11,071 bases of DNA from an uncultured Chloroflexota bacterium (GCA_937988705.1 CALKIA010000460.1:1-11071); one strand, 5' to 3'; counted from the first letter of the stretch, positions 1 through 6,074 are shown. Notes: generated from the letters alone by a model not told the origin. Program-made: numbers and translations.

Positions 1-248
1 CCTTGAGCCTGTGCCCATTGGTAGACTTCATAGGCCATGTGCGCCCAGCCTGATGTGTGCCATCGATGGACATGAATCACCTTGATGAAGGCAGTAAGTT
101 CCGGTTCAGATACATTCGGCGCATCAATCAGCCGCAGCCATTCTTGTGCCGTCTTGAGTCCTTTAGCCCATACTTCGATGTCCGGAGAGTGATGAGATAC
201 AGTCGTGAAATACCTCACCTTTCGTTCTGCCAGTTCTCGTGCTTCCAT
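1..248 (-). CDS. Partial hypothetical protein, possibly TPR-like, running off the left edge
   Basis: A minus-strand frame is open from a TAG at 314-312 down to the window edge, so the 3' end is not seen. The first ATG is at 248, preceded by a weak purine-rich stretch (GGTGAAAG, about 10 nt upstream). The translation is rich in Trp, Leu, Glu and Ala. The residues around the ATG (WLRLG..., then MEAREL AERKV) resemble a helix-turn-helix TPR unit of the 'LG-x-x-x-EAR-x-LAE' type. Because this similarity begins upstream of the ATG, the gene may be truncated at its 5' end rather than starting here. It lies just beyond the terminator of the neighbouring operon, so it would need its own promoter, and I see no convincing one. 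I do not recognise the family. It could be a real short gene or the remnant of a larger TPR protein. Confidence 0.4.
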   Translation of the reverse strand, partial: MEARELAERKVRYFTTVSHHSPDIEVWAKGLKTAQEWLRLIDAPNVSEPELTAFIKVIHVHRWHTSGWAHMAYEVYQWAQAQ

Positions 249-321
249 GACGTCGCCACTTTCACCCAGGCGTAGCCAAGTACAATCACATAGTACAACC
301 GGAGTGAAAGACTACACAGCT

Positions 322-368
322 AAAAACAAAAAACCACTCTCACGAGGACTAGACCTCGGTGAGAGCGG
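322..368 (-). terminator. Rho-independent terminator of the Crp/DUF2892/thioredoxin-fold operon
   Basis: On the minus strand, arm 365-354 (CTCTCACCGAGG) pairs with 347-337 (CCTCGTGAGAG), leaving one bulged base and a 6-nt loop. The stem is extended after one mismatch by CC/GG at 334-335 and 367-368. A T-rich run follows directly (TTTTTTGTTTTT, plus-strand positions 333-322). The stop codon of the upstream gene (349-351) lies in the loop, so the terminator overlaps the coding end. Confidence 0.85.
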
Positions 369-600
369 CTTCGAGTTCGGCGAGCGACGGCGCGTTATGC
401 CAACGCTGGTCGCCAACGATAATCGTGGGGAGCATCATGACCTTGTCGCGCAAGGCGCGGCGCGGGTCGGCCAGCACTTCGACCGTTTCGATCTCCACCT
501 CAGGGTGCGCGGCGCGCAGCTCCTGGAGGCGGCGATCCGAGAACCAGCAGCGCGGACACAGCGCTGACTTGTAGTAAATGACTTTGGCGGCGCGGTTCAT
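349..600 (-). CDS. Small thioredoxin-fold (glutaredoxin-like) protein with CPRC motif
   Basis: This small (83 aa) protein is probably a cytoplasmic thiol-disulfide oxidoreductase or redox carrier. It opens with a beta strand (KVIYYKSA) leading into a CxxC motif, CPRC, at residues 15-18, followed by a helix. The 'MMLPTIIVGD' segment carries the cis-proline (P58) and the next strand typical of thioredoxin/glutaredoxin folds. The length fits a minimal glutaredoxin-like domain. The ATG at 600 is preferred because AAGGGG lies about 6 nt upstream; a GTG directly before it (603) would add one residue. The gene is last in a three-gene minus-strand unit, 23 bp after the DUF2892 gene, and its stop lies inside the terminator loop. 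Its partner is unknown. The context with a YgaP-like membrane peptide and a Crp/Fnr regulator suggests thiol or sulfur chemistry, which is inference. The fold assignment is fairly secure, the exact reaction is not. Confidence 0.8.
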   Translation of the reverse strand: MNRAAKVIYYKSALCPRCWFSDRRLQELRAAHPEVEIETVEVLADPRRALRDKVMMLPTIIVGDQRWHNAPSLAELEAALTEV

Positions 601-623
601 CACCTGCCCCTTCCCGGCCTACG

Positions 624-827
624 CTACTTCGAGCCACGCAGCGGACGACCAACAATCGGCGCAAGGCAACAGAAGTTGAACAGGCCCGCCGCCAACGGCA
701 CGACGCCAATCACCGCGACGATGATCCCCGCATTCCCCAGCAAACCGAGGGCGATCAGCACCACGCCGACGACAATTCGTGCAATCCGACCTGCGGGCGA
801 TGCCATGAAATTCACTAAGCTGTTCAT
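624..827 (-). CDS. DUF2892 / YgaP-type transmembrane protein
   Basis: This 67-residue membrane peptide has two hydrophobic segments, about residues 15-30 and 33-50. They are joined by a short Gly/Asn turn and followed by 'FNFCCLAPIVG', the Cys-containing end typical of the DUF2892 family. The same domain forms the membrane part of E. coli YgaP, where it is fused to a rhodanese. Here it stands alone, as is common in the family, and no rhodanese is visible nearby. The ATG at 827 has GAGG about 9 nt upstream. It lies 71 bp downstream of the Crp/Fnr gene and 23 bp before the thioredoxin-fold gene on the same strand, so co-transcription is likely. The upstream gap contains two inverted repeats that could control it. 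The two adjacent Cys residues (53 and 54) could take part in thiol or persulfide chemistry, which is inference. Confidence 0.85.
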   Translation of the reverse strand: MNSLVNFMASPAGRIARIVVGVVLIALGLLGNAGIIVAVIGVVPLAAGLFNFCCLAPIVGRPLRGSK

Positions 828-842
828 TGGGGTTATCCTCTC

Positions 843-858
843 GTCATTGATTAATGAC
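843..858. promoter_or_regulatory. Inverted repeat GTCATT-N4-AATGAC, candidate Crp/Fnr operator
   Basis: Perfect 6-bp arms separated by 4 bp lie 16-31 bp upstream of the DUF2892 start and downstream of the Crp/Fnr gene. Arm spacing is like that of Fnr-type sites (5-4-5) although the half-site differs from the Fnr consensus. Its position between regulator and target genes makes it a candidate operator; binding is inferred only. Confidence 0.4.
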
Positions 859-889
859 TAAAGGATAGGCGCTTCAGATCGGGGCGTCT

Positions 890-902
890 GTGACAAAGTC
901 AC
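890..902. promoter_or_regulatory. Inverted repeat GTGAC-AAA-GTCAC at the end of the Crp/Fnr gene
   Basis: Perfect 5-bp arms with a 3-bp spacer overlap the stop codon of the Crp/Fnr gene (899-901). TGTGA-like half-sites are typical for Crp-family proteins, but the spacing is shorter than in the classical Crp site. It could be a second operator upstream of the DUF2892 gene or a chance palindrome. Confidence 0.3.
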
Positions 903-1573
903 CGAACGGCGAAATCTGCTAAAGTGCGGGCGTCGAGGATTTCAATCGTACCGCGTCCGAGCTGCACCAGCCCCTGCCGGGTGAAACTCTCCAGAATGCG
1001 GCTGATCACTTCGCGCGAACTGCCGAGTTCGGCGGCGATCTGCTGATGCGTGATGTCGAGCGGGTTGCGCGTACGGCTGCGCTCGACCAGTAGCGCGGCC
1101 ACGCGCAGATCCATGCGCTGAAAGGCGACCTCATCGATGATCTCCATCACACTGGCGAGGCGCTGCGACAGCAAATCGAGCACGAAATCCAGCCACAGCC
1201 CGGAGCGCCGCACCCAGCCGTGAAATACATCCGCGCGGATCATGACCGCTTCGGCGTCCTGTTCGACGGTCGCAATGGCCGAAAACGACTGCTGGCTGAG
1301 GATGGCGTTGGCGGTCAGCACGCACGATTGCCCCGTACCAAAGCGATACAGCGTGATCTCGCGGCCACTTTCGCCCACCTTGTACACCCGCACCACGCCG
1401 GAGATGAGCAGCGCAATGGCGTCGACACGGCTGCCTTCCACAAAGACATCTTTGCCCGCCGGAATGCGTACATAAAACGCCTGCTCCCGAAAATCGCGGA
1501 TCAGCGCAGCGTCGGCGGTGTGCAAAAACGGCAAATGGGGGGCAATCCGGTTAAATTGATCGGGTGTCAGCAT
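899..1573 (-). CDS. Crp/Fnr-family transcriptional regulator
   Basis: This is a cytoplasmic DNA-binding regulator of 224 aa, the usual family length. Residues about 15-125 form the cyclic-nucleotide-binding-like beta barrel (for example 'GKDVFVEGSRVDAIALLISG'). A long dimerisation helix follows around 126-150, and a winged helix-turn-helix fills about 150-215, with the recognition helix near 'GSSREVISRILESF'. The phosphate-binding Arg-Ser motif of cAMP-binding Crp is not present at the equivalent place, where 'SFSAIATVEQ' is seen, so cAMP is unlikely to be the ligand. There is no N-terminal Cys cluster, so it is not an Fe-S Fnr. The only Cys is C84 in 'GQSCVLTANAIL', a plausible single-thiol sensor. 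The ATG at 1573 has AGGGA 5 nt upstream. It is first in the unit with the DUF2892 and thioredoxin-fold genes and probably controls them; that control is inference. Confidence 0.9.
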   Translation of the reverse strand: MLTPDQFNRIAPHLPFLHTADAALIRDFREQAFYVRIPAGKDVFVEGSRVDAIALLISGVVRVYKVGESGREITLYRFGTGQSCVLTANAILSQQSFSAIATVEQDAEAVMIRADVFHGWVRRSGLWLDFVLDLLSQRLASVMEIIDEVAFQRMDLRVAALLVERSRTRNPLDITHQQIAAELGSSREVISRILESFTRQGLVQLGRGTIEILDARTLADFAVR

Positions 1574-1641
1574 GGGCTTCCCTGCGCGTTTGCGAGTCGA
1601 GGCTCAAGCATAACCGATCTTAGCGACCCGGGGGATGCACA

Positions 1642-1679
1642 ATGCCCGACCTCCGCCGCTCTAGGTGGAGGTCGGGCAT
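1642..1679 (-). terminator. Long GC-rich hairpin after the LysM/SH3 gene
   Basis: Arms ATGCCCGACCTCC (1642-1654) and GGAGGTCGGGCAT (1667-1679) are perfect 13-bp inverted repeats. The stem continues inward through a G·T pair and CC/GG to a 6-nt loop (1658-1663). It begins 19 nt after the stop of the LysM/SH3 gene and lies between that gene and the Crp/Fnr gene. No U-tract follows on either strand, so it is either a U-less terminator or a processing or stability hairpin. Confidence 0.55.
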
Positions 1680-1697
1680 GAATGCGCTACAAGGCGA

Positions 1698-2693
1698 CTA
1701 GGCGGTGATCGGTACGCTGCTCACATTCGTGGCGACGACATAGCTGGCGTTCACCCAGCCGACGATGCCGTTGACGTTCAGCTGCAACCAGCGGCTGTCA
1801 TAGCGCCGCCCGACAATGGCGTAGCTCGCCCCGCGCTGAATCTGCGTGAGAATGTAGGCGGTCGCGTTCGGGAGGCTGCGCACGTTCAGAAAGTAGGTGT
1901 TCACCGTGGCAACCGCGCCCGTGTTCGAAGTCGCGGGTTCGAGCCAGTAGGTCGCGCCTTGCAGCTCACCCGTCCAGCCGACGATACCGTTGGCATTGAC
2001 TTGCCACCACAGAATCCCGCCGTTGCACTGCGGCCCACTGATGACGGTCATGACCGTGCCAGCGACCAATGTCCCGACCCAGTAACCACTCGTCGTGGGC
2101 GTCGAACGCACGTTATTCGGCGCGCCGGGCGTCACCCGTGCCTGCATACCCACGCTCAAGCGGGTGGGCAGATACAGCGTGCACTGATTCCCCGTGCCGC
2201 CATCGATGCTCCCCTGCTGATTGGTGACCGGCAGCGCATAGATCGAACTGCTATCGATTTGCAGCGCATAGCTCCACACCCAGCCCTGCACGTTCGCCGT
2301 CCGCACGAAGATCCAGTTGGTATCCGCCGAGCGCCCCTGCGCGGTAACCATGCCGGGCAGCAGCGTCGCCAGCACCGACGGTGAATACGGCGAATAGTAG
2401 GCGGTGGTGCTGGTAGGCAGGTAAACCGAGATCGGCCCACCGGTCGACGTGCCGGGGACGCGCAGCACCTGTCCCGCGTAGATATAGTTGCTGTTCGGCA
2501 GGCAGTTGCCCTGCGCCAGCGTCGTCACGGTGAGACTGTAACGCAGCCCAATGCGATAGAGCGTATCGCCGCGCACGACCGTGTAGGTCGCCGTCCAGTC
2601 GGCGCGCGGTGTACACTGCGCCTCCGCCGCGTAGACCGTCGGCACGAGCAGCAGCACTGTGAGCAGCACGAGTAGAAGTTTGACGCGAGTCAT
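1698..2693 (-). CDS. Secreted LysM protein with three SH3-like domains
   Basis: This 331-aa exported protein probably binds the cell envelope. Residues 1-22 are a signal peptide with a basic start, a long Leu/Val core and an Ala-rich cleavage region (VYAAEA). A LysM domain spans about 35-80 ('YTVVRGDTLYRIGLRYSLTV' through 'GQVLRVP') and would bind glycan such as peptidoglycan. Three SH3-like domains follow at about 88-148, 184-250 and 262-322. They share features such as 'NVRS' and a 'W-x-x-V...G-x-V/GW' ending ('GWVWSYAL', 'NGIVGWTGE', 'NGIVGWVNASYV'). No catalytic domain is visible, so it is a binding or scaffold protein rather than an obvious hydrolase. The ATG at 2693 has GGGAG about 9 nt upstream. 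It is transcribed alone, diverging from the ferritin-like gene and ending at the 1642-1679 hairpin. The domain calls are good, the role is inferred. Confidence 0.88.
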   Translation of the reverse strand: MTRVKLLLVLLTVLLLVPTVYAAEAQCTPRADWTATYTVVRGDTLYRIGLRYSLTVTTLAQGNCLPNSNYIYAGQVLRVPGTSTGGPISVYLPTSTTAYYSPYSPSVLATLLPGMVTAQGRSADTNWIFVRTANVQGWVWSYALQIDSSSIYALPVTNQQGSIDGGTGNQCTLYLPTRLSVGMQARVTPGAPNNVRSTPTTSGYWVGTLVAGTVMTVISGPQCNGGILWWQVNANGIVGWTGELQGATYWLEPATSNTGAVATVNTYFLNVRSLPNATAYILTQIQRGASYAIVGRRYDSRWLQLNVNGIVGWVNASYVVATNVSSVPITA

Positions 2694-2876
2694 AGTCGAT
2701 AACTCCCTTCCGGTCAGTCGCGATCCACATGATCCTGAGAACCGGATGTTACCTATCTCAACTTTACGCCCAATATTTCTTTTCGGCTATCTGACAAGCT
2801 GCGGAATTTCCCTCCGCGTTTTGGCAGAGATTCGCTCCGTCTAAAGTCGGGTGTTCGCCTTCACATTAAGACGATG

Positions 2877-2909
2877 CAGCGCTCAGTTTGGTTCCCGGTT
2901 CAGCGCTCA
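2877..2909. repeat. Direct repeat CAGCGCTCA x2, period 24 bp
   Basis: Two identical 9-mers (2877-2885 and 2901-2909), each containing the self-complementary hexamer AGCGCT, lie upstream of the candidate promoter of the ferritin-like gene. They may be paired binding sites for a regulator; chance is not excluded. Confidence 0.3.
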
Positions 2910-2928
2910 CATCGGCGCCAGCCAGAGA

Positions 2929-2958
2929 TGGCCAATGAACCGCCTCTACTACTACAAT
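2929..2958 (+). promoter_or_regulatory. Weak candidate promoter of the ferritin-like gene
   Basis: TACAAT at 2953-2958 matches the -10 consensus at 5 of 6 positions. TGGCCA at 2929-2934 matches the -35 consensus at 4 of 6, with an 18-bp spacer. The start codon is 53 bp downstream of the -10. Confidence 0.3.
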
Positions 2959-3011
2959 AGGGGTATCAGAAAATTGACACTATTTTGGAAAAATGCGCAG
3001 AGGACACAACC

Positions 3012-4223
3012 ATGAGTTCGACGCTCGTTGGCACGCTGAAAACGAATCTTGAGCAACTCAGGCGCTATCAAGCTCTGGAAACACACGCCGCGCGTCTGTT
3101 GGGCGGGTGGTTGCCCGGCGTCGCGCACTGGGAGATCAAGCAGCAGATCGGCTATCACCTGTGGGAAGATCTGCGCCACAGCCAGATCATCCGCACGCGC
3201 TTATGGGAGCTGCGCATCACTAATCCTGACCGCGATCTTGACCCCACCGTGCGGGAAGCCATCGAGCGACTAGCGGTCGCCCAGCACGACTATGAGCTGA
3301 TCGCCGGCGTGTACCTTGTGCTCAAAGCTGAGCTGCTCGCCGCCTACAAGCACTACGTCGCCACCACCTTCCACGTCTATGATCACCCGAGCGTGATTGC
3401 GCTCAACACGATCATCCCGACGCTCGAACACCAGATCACATGGGCCGCGCAGGTGGTCAACGAGCAGGCGAACACAGGCGCCAAGCGGCGGCAGGTCAAA
3501 CGCTGGCAGCAGTACGCCCAAGACGTGATCGCGGCCATCGGTGGCGTCAACGGTGACGCGACTAAAACCGACTTCCCCGTGCCGCCGCCCGGTTATGCCT
3601 CGCTGCTCCCCTTCGCCGAAGCCAAGCGCGATGAGCGCTTCACCGTGCAGGTGGCGGGAGCGCCCATGCCCGATGAGAACGACTTCATGGGCTATCTGCT
3701 CTGGCAGTTCTCGAATTACGTACAGGAGATGCAAGCCGCCGAAACGCTGGCGACGGTCATGTGGGAAGTCAAAGACATGGAGTGGGACTTCTACTTTGAC
3801 ATCGCGCGCCACTGCTGGGATGAAATCCGCCACAGCGAACTCGGCGAAACGCGCCTCGATCAGCTTGGCTATCACATCTCCGACTTCCCCAGCTCGATTG
3901 GCAGTTACGGCTGGCGTCAGTTGTTCAACCCGCTGATCCGCTATTGCGCGCTGACTTACGTTATTGAAGCCGATTCGTTCAAGCTGAAGCACGCCAGCTA
4001 CCAGAAATACCTCGACCAGAACGACCTCGAATCGGCGCAGTCGATCATGTACGACATCATGGACGAGACGATGCATGTACGCTTCGGGCAGAAGTGGGTT
4101 CCACCCTTGATGGCGCACTATGGGGAGTCGCGCTCACTCGAAGACCTGATCGCCGAATGCCGCCAGATCGTCGCCCAGCACAGCGTCGCCCCGGCCCAGC
4201 GGATCGCCGCCCTCGCTCGATAA
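3012..4223 (+). CDS. Two-domain ferritin-like (diiron-type) protein
   Basis: This 403-aa soluble protein is built from two related ferritin-like helical halves. The C-terminal half shows the full diiron ligand pattern: E244, E271-I-R-H274, E319 and E352-T-M-H355. The N-terminal half repeats the layout (E23, D53-L-R-H56, E107, H140), but the first ExxH has Asp and the second lacks its Glu (T137 aligns there). Both halves share 'HxWxxxRHS' around residues 49-57 and 267-275. Relatives bind iron in oxidation, storage or oxygen-dependent chemistry; the substrate is not readable. The ATG at 3012 is chosen because AGAGG lies 8 nt upstream; an in-frame TTG at 2985 without a good site would add nine residues. 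It is the only plus-strand gene here, diverges from the LysM gene and converges on the CotH gene. I cannot name the exact subfamily. Confidence 0.8.
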   Translation: MSSTLVGTLKTNLEQLRRYQALETHAARLLGGWLPGVAHWEIKQQIGYHLWEDLRHSQIIRTRLWELRITNPDRDLDPTVREAIERLAVAQHDYELIAGVYLVLKAELLAAYKHYVATTFHVYDHPSVIALNTIIPTLEHQITWAAQVVNEQANTGAKRRQVKRWQQYAQDVIAAIGGVNGDATKTDFPVPPPGYASLLPFAEAKRDERFTVQVAGAPMPDENDFMGYLLWQFSNYVQEMQAAETLATVMWEVKDMEWDFYFDIARHCWDEIRHSELGETRLDQLGYHISDFPSSIGSYGWRQLFNPLIRYCALTYVIEADSFKLKHASYQKYLDQNDLESAQSIMYDIMDETMHVRFGQKWVPPLMAHYGESRSLEDLIAECRQIVAQHSVAPAQRIAALAR

Positions 4224-4240
4224 GCGCAAAAACTAACCTA

Positions 4241-4279
4241 AAGGCGCAAAGGGTTGCTGATCACAGTCCTTTGCGCCTT
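4241..4279. terminator. Hairpin between convergent ferritin-like and CotH genes
   Basis: AAGGCGCAAAGG (4241-4252) and CCTTTGCGCCTT (4268-4279) form a perfect 12-bp stem with a 15-nt loop; CTG/CAG inside the loop can pair further. It lies 17 bp after the plus-strand stop and 13 bp after the minus-strand stop. On the minus strand TTTTT follows 8 nt beyond the stem (4232-4228), so it could end the CotH transcript and perhaps both. Confidence 0.65.
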
Positions 4280-4292
4280 CGCGGCCTTACGC

Positions 4293-5903
4293 CTACTGGG
4301 TCGCGAGATATTCCTGCGCGAGCGCGTAGCGGGCATTCACATGCTCGATCAGTGTGGTGAGCGCGGTATCAAACGCTGTAGGTGAACTGAGCAGGGTGTG
4401 GCCATCGACTTCACCGTTCTCCCCGACCACATACGGCGCGATCAGGTCATGCAGTTCGCGGTAGGTAGCTTCCATCTGCGCGGGCGCAAACGCGCCGTTG
4501 ATCGTATCCTCGACGTAGCCCACATACAGCGCGTGGTATTCCGGATCGTCCAGCAAGTAGCGGATCAGCGGCCAACTCTCGTTCACATTCTCCAGGCTGA
4601 TCGACGCGGTGCTGGAAGTCGGGGTCGTCGCCGCCTGCCCGCCCCGCATCCGCTGGAACATGCCGCCCATGCCCTCGCTCAACGCCATGTTGTTGTCCCA
4701 CGGAATCCATGTGAGCAGATCGGTGGTCGGGTCATGGTACAGATAGTAGTTGTGCGACATCGTGCCGTAGGTGTCCCAGTTTTGCACCACTGAATTGACC
4801 GCCAACCAGTGCATGAACCCGTCCGCGTCGAACACGGCTTCGAGATTCGTGCGCCACGCTGCCGGGTCAGTGGTGCGCGTGTCGGCGTGCAGCGCGTCGA
4901 AGAGTTCGAGGATATCGCTGAAATCTGCCTCGTCTTCGTTCGTTTCTTTCTCGAACGAGGCTTCGTCAAACGTGCCCGCAGCGAAAGTCGCGCCCGTGCC
5001 TTCCGGCTTGTACAGGTTGCCGCTGTCGTCGGCGAACTGCGTCTCGATCACCGTATCATCGACCACTTCGACCGCTGTATATAGCCCAAAGTAGACCGGG
5101 CCAGCGCCATAATCGACGTACACAGCGTAGAACGCCGTCTGTGAGGCGGGAACACCCGCTTCGCGGAAGATGTCCGCCGTCACGCGTTCGCGCAGCAGCG
5201 AATCATCGCTCCAATTGCTGGAGAAGCTGACCTGCTGGAAGCCGTAAAACCGCTGATTGTGGATTTCCGGATAGTCGTCTTCAAACTGATCAAAATCCAG
5301 CTTAAACGGCAGCTTATACACGCCGCCCGACCATGTGCTGACGAGGCTTGAATTCCCCTTGAAGCGCATCCCGACATTCGTCCAGACTTCCCCGTTGAAC
5401 TCAACGGTCGTCGTCACCCACATCGGATTTTCGGTCACCCCGCCCAGCGGCCCGCCCATCAATCCGGGAGGCGGCTGGAAACCAGCAGGCGGATCGCCGC
5501 CTTGCAGCATTTGCCGAGGGTCGAAACCTTCAGGCAGCTGGCTGGGATCGAACCCGGCGGGCGGTTGGAAGCCTTCGGGCAGCTGTTCCGGGTCAAATCC
5601 AGCGGGCGGCTGGAAATCGCCACCGGGGAACCTACCAGCCATACCCGACTGCGCGCCGAATTCGCCGTACAAACCGGTCATATCGTCCAGCATGGCCTCC
5701 CAGTTCTCTGGGCTAATCGTAATGGTGAGGCTGTTCACCGCATCATCGGGAAACACGACGTCGTAATTGAGGGCAGCGTCATTGCCATGCGACTCCTCCA
5801 CCCAGCCTTCAGGACGGGCGTCCTGCGCCCCAACGAGCGACGCACTCAGCAGCATTAGCCCGGTCATCAACACGGTGAATGTGCGTGTGTAAGTTTTGAT
5901 CAT
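4293..5903 (-). CDS. Secreted CotH-family protein (CotH kinase-like)
   Basis: This 536-aa protein has a signal peptide (about 1-26, ending near 'SLVGAQDA') and a CotH-kinase domain over about 160-530. CotH proteins have an atypical protein-kinase fold; spore-coat CotH phosphorylates secreted proteins, and many bacterial relatives are extracellular and uncharacterised. Family landmarks are 'MRFKGNSS' (179-186), a Ser-Asn-Trp-x-Asp-Asp-Ser plus 'LRERVTADIFREAGVP' block (229-252), 'YFGLYTAVEVVDD' (271-283), 'GNLYKPEG' with K299, and 'WIPWDNNMAL' (399-408) with D403. An extra Pro/Gly/Phe-rich segment (97-148) sits between the N-terminal strands and the domain. The ATG at 5903 has GGAG 7 nt upstream. 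Paired direct repeats at 5972-5991 may control it. Being far from any spore gene, a spore-coat role is unlikely. Kinase activity is inferred from the family. Confidence 0.85.
   Translation of the reverse strand: MIKTYTRTFTVLMTGLMLLSASLVGAQDARPEGWVEESHGNDAALNYDVVFPDDAVNSLTITISPENWEAMLDDMTGLYGEFGAQSGMAGRFPGGDFQPPAGFDPEQLPEGFQPPAGFDPSQLPEGFDPRQMLQGGDPPAGFQPPPGLMGGPLGGVTENPMWVTTTVEFNGEVWTNVGMRFKGNSSLVSTWSGGVYKLPFKLDFDQFEDDYPEIHNQRFYGFQQVSFSSNWSDDSLLRERVTADIFREAGVPASQTAFYAVYVDYGAGPVYFGLYTAVEVVDDTVIETQFADDSGNLYKPEGTGATFAAGTFDEASFEKETNEDEADFSDILELFDALHADTRTTDPAAWRTNLEAVFDADGFMHWLAVNSVVQNWDTYGTMSHNYYLYHDPTTDLLTWIPWDNNMALSEGMGGMFQRMRGGQAATTPTSSTASISLENVNESWPLIRYLLDDPEYHALYVGYVEDTINGAFAPAQMEATYRELHDLIAPYVVGENGEVDGHTLLSSPTAFDTALTTLIEHVNARYALAQEYLATQ
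5520..5609 (-). repeat. Two tandem 45-bp coding repeats in the CotH-family gene
   Basis: Residues 99-113 and 114-128 are near-identical 15-residue units (PPAGFDP-x-QLPEGF-x). A partial third unit (PPAGFQ) lies at 138-143. The segment is low-complexity, rich in Pro, Gly, Phe and Gln, and probably forms an extended surface loop. Copy number could vary between strains. Confidence 0.8.
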
Positions 5904-5971
5904 CGTTTCGCTCCGCTACATGCTCTCCGCACGCGTCAGTTTGTGCGCTCTGCTGCAATATACAGATCAAT

Positions 5972-5991
5972 TGTGGAGAATCTGTGGAGAA
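5972..5991. repeat. Direct repeat TGTGGAGAA x2, period 11 bp, upstream of the CotH gene
   Basis: Two identical 9-mers at 5972-5980 and 5983-5991 lie about one helical turn apart in the 171-bp gap between the PD40 gene and the CotH-family start (69-88 bp upstream of that start). This spacing suits a regulator binding one DNA face. A TATATT on the minus strand just downstream (5962-5957) could be a -10 box. Function is inferred. Confidence 0.4.
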
Positions 5992-6074
5992 TTACTTGAT
6001 GATGTGTAAAAGCTCTATACAGTCAACCAATCCCTCAACATCGCGCTGCTCGTCTGCCCTCGTGTTCATGCGAA

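Larger units (their letters stand above)
2694..3011. other. Divergent intergenic region, no gene seen
   Basis: These 318 bp separate the LysM/SH3 gene (minus) from the ferritin-like gene (plus) and must hold both promoters. For the minus side, TTGTCA (2797-2792) with a poor TATTGG about 16 bp downstream is the best pair I can find. For the plus side see the entry at 2929-2958. A TTGACA at 2974-2979 has no -10 partner at a usual distance. A direct repeat of CAGCGCTCA lies at 2877-2885 and 2901-2909. No convincing open frame was found. Confidence 0.6.

Noticed and set aside
1665..2384. Plus-strand open frame of 239 codons across the LysM/SH3 gene
   Set aside because: It is rich in Arg, His, Pro and Asp as antisense frames are, and the opposite strand has a signal peptide and LysM/SH3 motifs.
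2251..2730. Second minus-strand frame (159 codons) over the start of the LysM/SH3 gene
   Set aside because: It is an Arg/Ala-rich out-of-frame shadow; the signal peptide and LysM motif are in the other frame.
2974..2986. TTGACA followed by TATTTT as a promoter
   Set aside because: The boxes are only 1-2 bp apart, and no -10 lies at 16-18 bp.
2985..3011. TTG start for the ferritin-like gene
   Set aside because: The ATG at 3012 has an AGAGG site at correct spacing; the TTG has none.
3270..4118. Long minus-strand open frame (282 codons) opposite the ferritin-like gene
   Set aside because: It is antisense to a gene with clear diiron motifs, has no recognisable motif of its own and a composition expected of a GC-rich shadow frame.
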